Assembly (NCBI GenBank): GCA_021234155.1
Contig: JAJEKV010000034.1
Span: 9,189,614 to 9,253,613, forward strand
Length of the DNA stretch: 64,000 nt
Direction: 5' to 3'
Source: Isoetes taiwanensis
Lineage: Eukaryota > Streptophyta > Lycopodiopsida > Isoetales > Isoetaceae
Made by a program: the position numbers and the translations under genes. Below the pieces are notes generated by a model, which saw nothing but the letters and a program-made list of their open reading frames with translations, was not told the DNA's origin and ran no database searches. Each line of letters begins with the position of its first letter. Position 1 is the stretch's first letter. Positions 10,859 to 22,918 of this stretch are shown piece by piece.

Positions 10859-13209
10859 ATGTCGTTCTTAAAAATGGCCTCCTGTAGCTCCTCCGATCAA
10901 ATCTTCGTCATGCCAACCTCCTCTTCTTACACTATCAAAGCCAGCAGTTCCTTTTCTAGCTGCAACACTCATTCCCACTGGCACAAACTGCCTTCTTGCA
11001 AGGCAAGCAGGTTGGGTCTGGTTACACCCAGATTTCCGTTTTCTGTTTTGTCCCGGACCAAGTACCCTTTAAAGCCCGGAATATGGATGCAACATGGTCT
11101 GTCTTCCTTAGTTTCACAAAAAATTTCTGGACTATGCTCTGCTACTGAAGGTGACGGCGAAGAATTGATTTTAGAGCCCAGGTATGTTTCTTATCGCCCT
11201 TAGGCCGTTTGTGTTTTTGTCAGTAATATGTAATTCGAGTCATGTATCTGTTGCAAGGTAGAAATTTTTCTATATCGGAGCTCTCCTGCTATAAAGATGT
11301 TCACCCTCAAGGGCCTCTGATTTTTGAACAGCTACGAAATTCCACAGCTCAGTTTTCTGGACAAACACCCTACAGTGGCGACTGGCTTTCTTTTTTTTGA
11401 GTGGTGATTCCCTAGTCCTCCGTTTTTATTTCCTGTAATATATTAGTTTTTTTTTCTAGATAGTGCTAATGTCAGCTGGAAATGCGATCTGCAGGTCTAT
11501 ATTGAATGCGATTTTCAATGTGTTGAACAAGAAGATCTACTTTTACTTCCCTTACCCATTGTAATTATTCTTGTTACATGAAGGTTTTTGTGGCAATTAA
11601 AATGCCTTGAATATTAGTAATAAGAAAGAAATGTCATTTGCAGCTTCATGTCCGTGGTGCAGTTAACGGTTGGAGGCATTTATAGTGTTGTTTGTTGGAC
11701 ATTGAGGACACCAAAACGGGCTGTAAGTTTGAGACTGTAGCTTAAATTTTCAAATTTTCTGCTTTATGTTTTAAAAGCGGACTGTGCTAATGGTGGTACT
11801 GCAGCCACTTACTAAAGAGCTGATCCACTTGCTATTGCCGCTCTCATTCTGCCATGCTTTTGGGCACATGATGACAAATGTTTCATTTTCCACAGTGGCT
11901 GTTTCCTTCACGCATACCATCAAAGGTGACATATTATAGAAACATGGAATTTTCTTTTGATTCGTGTACATAGAGGAGGTAATCTATAGACACAATTTAA
12001 GATGGGAAAAAGTTTTCTACTTGTTACTGTTACTTGTGGAAACATGTGATTGTTAATGCCTAAGGCTACTGTTTAATTCTTCGTTTCATGCGTTGAACAT
12101 GCAGCCTTGGAGCCTTTCTTCAATGCAGCTGCATCACAATTTTTTCTGAGCTCTCCTGTTCCTCTTACTGTTTGGCTTTCGTTGGTGCCAGTTGTATTGG
12201 GTAAGATTCTGACACCAGATCTTCGCTATACGTTCTCCTTAAAGACTACATTTACATACTTGAAAACTGCCTTTCTAGGTGTTGTGTTAGCATCCGTGAC
12301 AGAAGTTTCATTTAATTGGAAGGGCTTTCTTAGTGCTATTTTATCCAATGTGGCTTACACATATAGAAACATTTATTCAAAGCAAGCAATGGTGAGCATC
12401 AGGGGATGGCATTTGCTTATAGGATATGCAAAATGATATATGTAAGATTTTGGCTTCTTGCAGAAAGGTGTTGATAGCACAAATCTTTATTATTACATCA
12501 CACTCCTATCATTGATCCTGTGTATTCCACCAGCAATTGTGGTAAAAACTTGCACTTATTATACTGAATACTTAAATTTCTGCTTGTATTATGAACTGGT
12601 GCTTACCTTTGTCAATGGTATAGATTGAAGGTCCAGCGCTAATGCAACATGGTCTTCCCAATGTTATAGCAAGTGTTGGATATAAAAAATTTCTTTATGA
12701 TCTCCTTGTGGCAGGACTATTCTATCATTTGTACCAACAGGTAATTCTGGCAGATTAATTACGTGCAAACTGTGCTAGATTTGACGTTGGTAATGTTCAT
12801 TATAGATTGGAAACAACACCCTAGAAAGAGTATCTCCACTGTCTCATGCAGTGGGGAATGTCTTGAAAAGAGTCGTGGTCATTACGTTCTCTATCCTAGT
12901 CTTTGGTAAGTATTCTCTGCCCCCCTCTCCTCCTTTTTTTTAATGTAAGAATAGCAGTTGCAATTGTGGATTGATTATCCTCTCTTTTCGGAACAGGTAA
13001 TAGAATAACTCTGCAAACTGGAGTGGGCACTACTATAGCCATCACTGGAGTTGCACTATACTCTTATTTAAACGCTCAAAAAGAAGCACAAAAAGTGGTA
13101 AATTGTTTATGTCATTACATGTTATTTCAAAAATTTTATGGTTTAAAAAATAATATGGCTATGTTTTTAACAGAAATTGCTACAGAGCATTAAAGGGACG
13201 ATAGAATGA
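10859..13209 (+). CDS. TPT: Plastid triose-phosphate/phosphate translocator
   Basis: Antiporter of the plastid inner envelope that exports triose phosphate or 3-phosphoglycerate in exchange for phosphate. Twelve GT-AG exons: 10859-11181, 11332-11403, 11495-11560, 11644-11722, 11805-11925, 12105-12200, 12279-12391, 12464-12541, 12624-12740, 12806-12905, 12997-13097, 13174-13209. They sum to 1302 nt, an open frame of 433 residues, close to the usual TPT precursor length. Exon 1 encodes a Ser-rich transit peptide. Family landmarks follow: [65 protein letters not shown] and [21 protein letters not shown]. The substrate-binding Lys (HTIK) and Lys-Arg (LKRV) are kept. NAAASQF and [10 protein letters not shown] favour TPT over the PEP or xylulose-5-phosphate translocators. 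ATG at 10859 is preferred; another lies at 10874. Intact. Confidence 0.93.
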
Positions 13210-13546
13210 GAAGTGATTTAAGTGGAGATCAGAATTTTGGCCTCTCTAGAAATCAAAGCAAGAGATAATGATGGTCGACATGTGATAACCAGGCAAGGAA
13301 GATTTTGTAATTCTGAGATTCTCTAGTTTTGGAGATTCTTTGGCTTTGTTGCTCATAACTATTTTATAATTGAGCGCATGTAAATATCACGTTGTTATCA
13401 CGCTAAACACTTGAATAGAGATTCTATGTTTGTTTTCAAGCTTGGTTTTATTGCAGAAGCGGGTCAACTCCATAGTTTATGTCGCATAAGGGATTTAAAG
13501 GATATCTAAATAGAACAAAACCCATATACTTACCACGCCAGATGCT

Positions 13547-14215
13547 CTAACACATGAAACACATCATTTCAAATACAAATAGACAATGACATCCCTCTCC
13601 ACTCCACATGCTGGGGCCCCACATGTTCAAAAACTCGCATGATGTCACGGATAGCCAACTGCTGCCCTGTCGGGTCAGCCCATTCTGCCGCAGCTCCAAC
13701 ACATGCCACAATGCACAAATTGATCTGAAGATCAAAGAGCTCCCAAGAGTTGAGACGCAAAAGCCATAATGTGGTGGTCCGTGGTCTATCGAAGGAACTA
13801 GAGAACCTCATTGAACGCCTCAAGACGCTGGTCCTCGCTTGTATGACGTTCCATATGGCTGTACACATTATGAGCGCCATGACTGCCATCATATTGTCAA
13901 ATTCGCGGTTGCAGATGCACAAATACGAGGAGCATTGTTAGGGCAAGTTGCCATGGTGCTCAGCACCCTGGCCGCACCATATTGCCATATTGTCACATTC
14001 GCAGTCGCGGATGTGCAAGTACGAGGAATTATATTATGCCAGGGCCAGCAGTTGAAACTGTACTTGTATAGAATATACTGGTTGCAGCTTGCAGAAGTGA
14101 TGGCGAAAAACCTAAAAGACTTAGATTTGGCAGCCAAATCAAGCTCCTTTCTTTGACTTCCCATATATTGCACAGTAGAATGTTGGTAGAGAAGACTTGT
14201 AATTTATTCAGCACT
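13547..14215. other. Unrecognised coding-like segment with internal duplication
   Basis: Frames on both strands are open, but none is a recognisable protein. A ~65-bp stretch is duplicated in direct orientation (about 13880-13950 and 13978-14045). Both copies translate to HIVKFAVADAQIRG- and HIVTFAVADVQVRG-like text on the plus strand. It is probably a transposon relic; no function is proposed. Confidence 0.3.
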
Positions 14216-14539
14216 TCTGACTAGATACTTCCCATACAAGTTTACTGTCCTCACAATTTCATCCTGCAAGTAGTATAATTAATCAAATGAACACATGTAT
14301 GCTTCGCAGTCTCAGAGGAGATAGTATACCAGTTTAAAATTTTTCTCCAAAAATAGTGATAATGTTACACTCAGTCAATTTTCCTTGGAGATACGATAGT
14401 GCTGCACCGCGATCTACCACGACCAACAAGTTCCATGACGGTCAAATTCCTTTGCCAATCTTGCTTGATTTATTCATAGACAGCTGATTCTGTGGATTGT
14501 TTGTATAGAGACGACTTCTAGGATCAGATTGATTAGCTC

Positions 14540-14990
14540 CAGCTTCGTGGACTTCGCCAAGGCTTTTGGCACTGTGCCTCAGGAAAAGCTATGGGCAAGA
14601 TTGCAATAGCTGGGGTCTCTGCAGATTATAGTATACAGGCTATACGAGACATGTTCATGCCGCTTGCAGCTGGTCTCCCTAGCGTGGCTTATACCGTGGC
14701 AATGGAGCCGCAATGCCTCAAGGGCTGCTAGAAGGAAAAGCAAGCTCAGTGGCTCGCCAGTTAAGAGCTTGTATTTGTAGAATAACTTTAGATCATGCTA
14801 TCTGCACCCCTCTTCACTGGTTTTGGGCAGACAAATGTAACAGTCTACAATGGGTCGTTTCTTATCTTAACATTGAGTGCGTAGAAATAGTACCTGCAAC
14901 AAATTAGAACTGCTATACTTGAAAATGATGTCTGTCTACCTGCAGGTTGCATGGAATGCGCAAGTTTGACAAGCAATTGATGCTTCAATT
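14540..14990 (+). pseudogene. LINE reverse-transcriptase fragment
   Basis: Plus-strand text reads FVDFAKAFGTVPQEKLWARLQ, then a stop, then IIVYRLYETC. This matches the D-F-x-K-A-F-D-x-V-P block of non-LTR reverse transcriptases, with Asp changed to Gly in the copy. Stops and the missing 3' half show it is dead. A homologous block (CCFVDFLKAF, DAVPRGKVMGRL) is on the minus strand at 55.2-55.5 kb. Confidence 0.6.
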
Positions 14991-14999
14991 TGATGCACC

Positions 15000-16560
15000 A
15001 CAAAAAGCTTGCGACCTGCGACAGAGGGCAACAGAGGTCGTTACTAATAAAAGGACAAGAATAAAATAATTATAAAAACATTAGTTGTTCCAATGTTGTT
15101 GTCAATTGTCTCCCTATGCTATGGAAAATAAAGGAGGATCTCTAACTAGAGGCATCCATGATTGTAGCAGGTCTGAACATTGCTTTTTGAATTGTAGCCT
15201 TTAGCATCTCAAGTGATCCTCTTCCCATTTCCTTGCTAATGTTCATAATCCCTAATAGTCAATGTTCATAAGATGTAACATGTAAATGATTGCTTTTTGG
15301 AAGGGCACTATGGCCATTCTTCAAGCATGATGAGAACAAGGAAGAGTATGCATGCTCGCACTACATCTTGGATAGCCAATGGCAAAGGAAATTGAGTAGT
15401 ATCTGATTATTATGCTTTACTGTAAAGTTACGAACTTACCTTTGGCCTTCCATTTGTGCTCCTCAAACCACAGTCCTTGCATTCTGAGCTTTAATAGGAT
15501 TATGTAGAATTCAAATTAGCATCTCCTTTGATAATCATGGACTTCTTTTCTATATCTAAGCTATCAACATAGCCATGATGAATGGTCCAAGAAAGCTTTG
15601 AATAACAACTCCCGTATAGCAGGATGAAAAACTAACATCTCCTAATATTGAATAAGCTTGGCTGCATTGCTTTGTGCCTGCATTTGTATTAGTAAGTCAC
15701 AATGAGTGTAAGACTAAAAAGATTGTCAAATAAAGAGATTGTGGCTTATGTAATCATGCCAAAAACGTAAGGGAATAGGCTTTAAACAAGTATACAAGAA
15801 TGCACAAGACTCATTATACCATAACCCACAAGATCTCTTCCCAATCTTCTATGAATGAGAGTTTACTGCCTAGGTCCAAAAATGTGACATGTACCTGGCT
15901 GTAGCCAAATGCGAGGTCATTCTATCCTTCTTGTGAGCATCAAACATGCTTGAAAGGCTCTTGTAGGTTCTGCAAATTGCATTTTATTTGTCCATCTTCC
16001 CTTTACATAAAATGTTTGGAATGAGAGCAGAAATGAGAAGCAATAGGAATAAGAAACCTAAACTTGTGTATAAAATGAAAAAGAGCAAAATATAAATGAA
16101 GGCCTAAACCCTTGCCCGGAATTAGCCTCTTCAAACTTAAAACTAGTCGAATCCATTCCAAACTTTATGATTTCATGGTTGAGGCCAAGAAATATATTCT
16201 CGAAGATAAATGAAGGCTTAAAGATAAACTTTTGTCAATGCACTTGTATGGTAAAAGGCGAATCAAGCTCATATCAGATAAGAAGTATAGAAATCTAGGT
16301 GAATAAGACAAATCTTGCCATAGTCTTCTTGGCGACTCCAACCTGGGCGGGAACCTCCATCGTCGAAATGTTGGCGAACCGTTAAAAAAAAAATTTAATA
16401 CAGAGCTTACTCACCATTCATATCCACATTTCAAGAAACCCCTAAATATAGCATCTTTGCAAAGATTCGCCTCTTAAGGAAAACCCTGCTAGCACACCTA
16501 TGGAACCATTGTGATTCTGGAGGGGATTCATCACTTTCTTGTCTCGTCGAACTGGGGAGA
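15000..16560. other. AT-rich stretch, nothing recognised
   Basis: I find no open frame with coding character, RNA gene or clear repeat unit. Confidence 0.4.
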
Positions 16561-17093
16561 TGTAACCCGGAATTAGTCTTTATAGGGTGACTTCATGAGA
16601 TTACGTCACCGAAAGGCTACAACCACGCCATCGCATGATTCAACCAATCTACAAAGTGTGCACAGGAGGGGCGGATAGAGTGGACTACCTAGCCATTGTT
16701 CTATGCCAGCCAATGCCATGTTATGCTTATGTCTGTTGTTATCCAGAGGCCCTAACCATCAGTCGACCCCCTTGAGTCTGAACCGGGGGTAGAAGCCTCA
16801 TTTATGGTGCATTCCTATGTATATTGATATCTTATTGTTGTTTGTAATGATGATGGATGGACCACCCTTCGTGATGGTATATTATTTATTTGTATTGTTG
16901 CCAGGTGCTAACATATATGTAATCTTACGATGTATAGGATTCCCATAGAAGGCGTAGGAGGAATGACACCTCCGTGTCCTTCACCCAGACACTTGCCCAT
17001 CACAAATGGGCCGAGTCAGACGGAGTCGCCATAGGAGGGGAATTTCCCATATTTATACGATGGGAGCATCATATAGGTTCAGGAAGCATCACA
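16561..17093 (+). mobile_element. Candidate 5' LTR of a retroelement
   Basis: The segment starts TGTAACCCGG and ends ...ATCACA, that is TG...CA. One base later comes TAGTATCAGAGC, a one-mismatch match to the TGGTATCAGAGC primer-binding site complementary to initiator Met-tRNA used by plant LTR retrotransposons and pararetroviruses. No second LTR copy is seen downstream in the window, so boundaries are unproven. Confidence 0.45.
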
Positions 17094-17094
17094 A

Positions 17095-17106
17095 TAGTAT
17101 CAGAGC
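17095..17106 (+). promoter_or_regulatory. Met-tRNA primer-binding site
   Basis: TAGTATCAGAGC differs from canonical TGGTATCAGAGC at one base and lies immediately 3' of the candidate LTR end. Confidence 0.5.
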
Positions 17107-17918
17107 CATGATTTTGTAGACCACATCATAACGCTAGCCATATTCTAACTCGTTAGATCGATAGTTAGTGGGGGACTTTTAACTTGGGAAAATTACCCCA
17201 ATTCCATAGGTAGTATGAATTCTGGCCTAGATATATGAGGATTGAGTTAGTTAAAAAGTAGATTGTGAAATATTAGGGTGAAGTTATGTTGAGTTTTTGG
17301 GAGAACAAGGTCTCTTGCTCCCAAGGGCCATAACTTTTTCTAGGTAACTCGGATGGAGGCGATTCTTGCGCCAATGCGTCTGTAAGAATTCAATTGACCA
17401 AGGGGTGAGCCGCGACAAAATCCCATCAAATGGGCTCTGGAGCTAGAGGGGCGTGATCAGGAAATAGCGCTTTAGAATTCGAAAAGAAACACCAAAATCC
17501 ACCATCACGCCCCCGTATCTTTTTCGCATATATAAATTTCTGTCGTATAAAATTTCCGTCATCATATTTTTGCCCTTTCAACACAAATTTGAACTTGCAA
17601 CCTCCCCACTCCACCCTTAGGCGCTTAACACCATGCCAAGCTTCCTTGAATCTGATATATATGTTTCAGTTTTCTTATATACACTTAGTACTCTGCTTTC
17701 TCTGCATAACAACTCTTCTAACAAAAGTTATTATGGGGACTTGAACCCTTGACCTCCCACCACCAAGATAAACCCTTTTCCAACATGGTAAGCTTCCTTT
17801 CAACAAATATAATAGTCTCTTGTTTTACTTAACCAATTGTTTTCTGTAGTAAGACTTCTGTCTAGTAATCACCCTTCCCCCAAACCAATGCTGTGGTAGC
17901 AACAAATCCGTCGGACTT

Positions 17919-20125
17919 GTGCAACCATGGCAAGGTGTGATCACCCTAATGGTTATTATTGTCATTCAGACATGGGCTCTGCCCGAGATTATCGACGATG
18001 AGCGATGGAAGGAAGCTCCTCTAAGTGAGATAGAAGCTTCTAACTTGGACCCCAATCCACTATCCTCTCTGATAAACACAACAATGTCAACACTTTACTC
18101 TAATGTATCTAGAGTACAGACTTTAGTATTATTTTATGCCAAACTTCACTGCCTATATGGCAGTGATTATTTGTCTGCGCCACACACCTATCAAATTGAC
18201 GGTGGCCTACCATCTTTTGGAGTTGTTCTACTGTAATGGTCCAATGGCATCCAACCATTGTTGACTAGTCACCTCCTCCTAGGGGTACCTAGATATGGTT
18301 GGGGCAAAGTGTTTCCAAGTGTTTCCAACCACTACTTTAATGCCTAAGCGTCATTAAGTTCCATAAATGAACTTACATATTCCAAGGGATTGTGTGAATA
18401 TCCCAAAGGATAGTACCACTTAAGGACGTCTCACGAGGGGCCTCTTCTATTACAGTAAGGGCTCTTCGTGATTCAATCCACCATGTTGTTCTAGAAATTG
18501 AAATTCTTTCTACCTAAGCCACGTATTAAATCTTTGAAGATTTTTTTAGACCTCTTGCAGCCTTTCGACACAGATATCTCTCTTCGCTTGCTGGTAGAGA
18601 GCACCCCCTGGCCTACACCTAAAGAATAGTAGTCCTTTATCTTCTTCTTTAACATGTTTTCTACGTCCAAGGTCGATTTTCGTTACCCCGACCCTTGAAG
18701 CGTGTTGCTTATTAATTTCAACAAATCGACTGTACATGTAATACAGCATATCCAATTCACCCTTTAGTTGTGCACCTTATTCTTTAGGGTCACCGTTCTT
18801 TACTCCTTCGGATACTCTTTAACCCACTTGTTGGCTTCTAAGCCATTATTATATGCCATATGGTATAACAGTCTATGTCCAAAGTTTCTTTCAAATCCCC
18901 CTATGTTTCTAACCCGCATATCATTAGAGGTTATGATTCAACGTTGTCACACACCCTGGAAATGTTGGTCATTGGGTTCTTCTATCATGACATCATGCCG
19001 CTGTTGTGGCATTACAAAAGAACTTGCCATACTCTTATAAGCCATAACCATATCCACGAGCTGGATGCCTCAGAGTACATCTACCACGGCACATCCTCGA
19101 GAGCGCCTCAAATCGAGGAGGACTATGAAGAGGAAGCGGAGTACGATCAGGAGGAGGAGAGCAGGTTAGCAACAAGGATGGAGAGGCAAATAGCAAGGCA
19201 TGATGAAGATATCAGAAGGGGAATAAGCCACCAATAGGCATCACTTCCTTGCCTCTAATGGTGATCGAGTGGAGTACCTTTTCGCCAACGACATATTCCA
19301 CCTCTCACACTACTTAGAAGAAGGGCTCAGGATCGTCGAGCTCATGAGGCTGATTGCAGAGGGGCAGCAGAGAGACCTCATCGACTACTCCTACCAAGAA
19401 GTTCCAAGAGAGGTAGCAGAACGACACTCTTATGCTGGGGAAACAATGTCAGACATTGCGACATACGAGTATATAAGGCAGATGTAGCACCACCAACCAC
19501 CAGTCATTCAGATTGAGGAATTCCAAGCAATCCAAAGCAGGTTGTACAAGCCAGGGAGAGGCCCAAGCTCCAGCCATCCCGTCCGAGTAAGAAGCATGCG
19601 AGAGGGATCCAGCAGCATCAACTTGGACAATGCAACCACCACGTGGAGGGACCATGAAGACCTCCTAGCAGTGGATGTTTACGGTGAAGCAACGAAAAGG
19701 AGGGGCACGAGATCACAGGCAACAAGACCTTAGAGGGGAAAGGCCTTTCGATATTATCTTCCGGTCCTAAGCCAAGGCCAGATGATGGTATTCCATAAGG
19801 ACTTCAGCCCAAGAGGAGAAGAGTCCATAGCACTTCTGATTGCACTACAGGCTTTAATAAGCACGCCAAGATAAGGGAGAATACGGATCACATCATCCTC
19901 TTCAAAAGATCCATGGCGCTCCACAGCCTCGACTTCGCCAGGGGTCACCTCAGGGATGCGCCATTGACAATAGTGGCGGCTACGGCACCACCGCTCACAC
20001 CTCCTCAAATAGCCCGAGCGTTAGAAGGTGGATCATCTCGAAACATTTTGCGCAATGTCGGCAAAGGTCTTCAACTAAAGGACGTGAAGAACTTCTTCAA
20101 GTCCATGAAGGGCTCTCGACGATAA
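17919..20125 (+). pseudogene. Unrecognised retroelement-like internal region
   Basis: A series of plus-strand frames (17919-18236, 18875-19237, 19269-19487, 19542-19733, 19913-20125) separated by stops and frame changes. Text includes an acidic stretch EEDYEEEAEYDQEEESRLATRM, and a basic tail KDVKNFFKSMKGSRR just before the last stop. Its position downstream of the candidate LTR and primer-binding site suggests a gag-like internal region, but no protease, reverse transcriptase or zinc knuckle is visible. Identity is unknown. Confidence 0.3.
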
Positions 20126-20299
20126 ACTTTTTCTCCATTCCTTTGTATTAATACATACTAAAATGTTTTCAATTTTCATGTACTATTAATTACATATATA
20201 ATACAAGTTACGCATTGATCCTACGGTGTATGTCCTAATTTCAGCATGTTCTTATGGTGCAAAGGGGGGTAGGTGACAGCAAGGTTTTTAATGTTACAA

Positions 20300-20470
20300 T
20301 TTTCTTAGATTGTACGAAGGCTTATCTAGGTTTCCTAAGGCTTTATGGAGATTCTTCTAGATTCCCTAAGATTTTATCAAGATCCTACTAGATTCCCTTA
20401 GATTTTATGAGATTCTCTTAGTTTCCATGAAGATTTCCCTAAATTCACCAACAATTCTTGAAGACCTTTG
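20300..20470 (+). repeat. Degenerate ~35-bp tandem repeat
   Basis: Four to five imperfect units built around TAGATTCCCTAAGATTTTAT. No coding sense. Confidence 0.5.
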
Positions 20471-20849
20471 CATGTTCCAGCTTTAGCATATTCCTATGCT
20501 GATGGGTAAAACCTTCTTAACTTTCAAGTAAATTGTCACTCTTAAATAGTAAAGGCCAGTTCAATCTTTTCCTCCTTTAGATCACATTATTATGGATCTT
20601 ACGACAGATAATGTCTTACTCTCCATCACACAAAAAGACCATTCCCATTAAGACCTTAAACATAAGAGGCTCTCCATATCTAATTTAAGAATGTAACTTG
20701 AACAAAATGTTTGCTTTCTAAGGATTGTCTGACATGTTTTACCAAATTTAACACCTTAAAAGTAAAACGAAATAATATACTCTCTCTTCTTCAAAACTAT
20801 GCGCATATTTCAGAAAGCCTAATTTTGGTGTTGAGCCTTTTGAATCATG

Positions 20850-21480
20850 TTATGCTGACAAATGTTGACTTCAATTCCCCATTCTTCTGACGTTCTAGAA
20901 CAATATCACAGCCACCCAAAAGCTCTCCGTTGTGGTACAACTGTGGAAATGTTGGCCAATTTGAATTTGATTTAAGCACTTAAAATATCAAAACTACCAA
21001 ATTCAGCGCCAATATCTTTAAGTGATGTTACCACCGTAGAGCTGAATCCACAACGTGGCTGGTCTAGACTACCTTTCATAAACAACATTGTTCTGGATGA
21101 GTTGATAAGCATGTCACACCCACCAACAAGTTCTCCCTTGCAATATGGCTCGGGAAAGGTGACTAAATCCACATTGAGGTTCTTCTTTCGTGTCTTTCAT
21201 GAACAGAATGGCAGAGCTGGAATTCACAAACTTTTCAAGTCAATTTTTGAGATTCTTATTCAGAGCAGGTGGAATTGCAAAATTGCAACCAGAGACTCCA
21301 TTTGTTTAGGCCAATGTTGCAACAGCTTCTAGCACTGATGGTGCTCCACTCATGCTAAACTAGCTGGAGTTGCTGGACCAACTAATGATGGAGGTCCAGC
21401 TACCTTTGCTACCTTATGGGCAAGCTCAGCAGGATTCACACCCTCCAGTTTATCGACTCATTTCCCACCCTGTCAAAATG
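20850..21480 (-). pseudogene. GRXS17: Glutaredoxin S17 pseudogene, intronless
   Basis: Minus-strand text follows plant monothiol glutaredoxin S17, an Fe-S-linked multidomain Grx. First comes the end of the thioredoxin-like domain (VDKLEGVNPAELAHKVAKVAG), then a linker ending [17 protein letters not shown] and the first CGFS site (PQCGF). Next, after an internal deletion, come [15 protein letters not shown] and a second module [19 protein letters not shown] with [15 protein letters not shown], and finally [21 protein letters not shown] and [11 protein letters not shown]. The first module's CGFS runs directly into the second half of a Grx fold, so one repeat was collapsed. Stops interrupt the frame at several places (for example after DILSA). 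No introns are visible, which suggests a retrocopy. The N-terminal thioredoxin domain is missing. Confidence 0.85.
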
Positions 21481-21660
21481 CAACTTCAAGAACTCAAAAG
21501 CAACACAAAAATAAAGCTTGCCAACAAACTTAGGACTAAAACTTATCACACTGCTAACAAATTTTGAATTTTAAAGGTCCTTAATCTTTCCTGTTACTAT
21601 TCCTATCTTATTCAAATTTCCCATCAAAAGTAGTTTTCCAAGTCTTGGAACAATAAGTAG

Positions 21661-21681
21661 TTTTTGAGGTCAAATAAGGGC
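21661..21681 (+). repeat. Left terminal inverted repeat
   Basis: T5 followed by GAGGTCAAATAAGGGC, the exact reverse complement of 34917-34937. Confidence 0.6.
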
Positions 21682-21689
21682 CTCGTAAG

Positions 21690-22900
21690 AATATATTAGG
21701 GGGGCCGCCACGTAGGATCCCAAACCTAGCTTCCCCCCCTCCATACCTAACTTTCACTCTCCCCTAACCTAACTACCTAACCTCCGAACCTAACCCCGTA
21801 GCTAACTTTGTAATCATTATTTCCCTACTTGACACAGATATTTGATGATTATTTACCTTGAGCTTATGCCGCCGAGCTTCGGCGCCATCGTCGAAACTTG
21901 CCTACGCCATCGACCTTGCCGCCAGCCGCCGGCGTAGCGATCTTGCCATGGAGTGCGGGCGGTTTTGAATTTGAATTATGGCGGATTCTTGCCGGCAAAT
22001 AGAGAAGCGAAAATTTTCAATTTAAAATACGTTTTGATTCAACAGAATCTTCTAATCTAATCTACACTCAGTTCATGGAATAAATTACTACTCCTATATT
22101 TTTAATATAGCCAAATAGGTTTAGCTAAACTACCTTCAAATTGGAGCTAGAAGTTTCTAACACTTGGCTAACCTAATTGGTTTTTCTCCATCATGGTTTC
22201 TTGCCTTTGGCTAAACTTCCACAAAATGTAGAGTCAAATATTAGCCATCACACTATCCATATTAAGGATCCAAGCCTTTACACAAAGACATTGAACTTAT
22301 TGTTATTACAGTGTAATTCAATAGAGAAAAATAAATCGTGCATAATGTAACATAAATGGCACAATTATAATCATTGTTATAACTTTGTTAATATAAAAAT
22401 AAAACAAAGACATAAATTAATAAACATATACGCACATGTTCAAAGCTCAAAGAAAAAGTGCAGTGTTCCTTTTAAATGTGATCCTCCCTCAGATAATTCA
22501 ACTTCGTACTTGAGATAAGAAGTTACTACTTCAACTTCGTACTTGAAACAAGAAGTTCTTTGTTGATTTCATAAAGTTTCTGTATATCTTGGTGTTTGAT
22601 ACTAAGCTAATCCATCTATTTTTCCAAGTCCACTCTTTCTTAGGTTTGGCTAATTGTTGTCCTGGTGGAGTTGTCTGGAGGTGGAGGTTTGGCTATCCTA
22701 TCTAGAAAATCACTTAGTCGGCAAAAAAATTGGGCTAAACTTTTCTTTTTTTGGGCAATTTTTTCAATTTACTTTAGCCATTTTTCTTGGCAAAAATGCT
22801 ATAAAATAGCCATTTGGCTAACCTTAGCCGTTATTTTATTCCATGCTCCGGTTCTCGGTCTTTTGCAACGTCAATGGCAAAGGTATTTGGTTTCCGAGTT
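21690..22900. other. AT-rich non-coding left flank of the element
   Basis: Begins with C-rich text containing repeated CCTAAC(T/C)T runs (about 21720-21800), then AT-rich DNA with no coding character. Confidence 0.4.
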
Positions 22901-22918
22901 GTCATTGCATTCCTTTGA

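Noticed and set aside
17725-17775. Possible tRNA T-arm (GGGACTTGAACCCTT)
   Set aside because: Only the T-arm-like text is present; no acceptor, D or anticodon arms can be folded around it.
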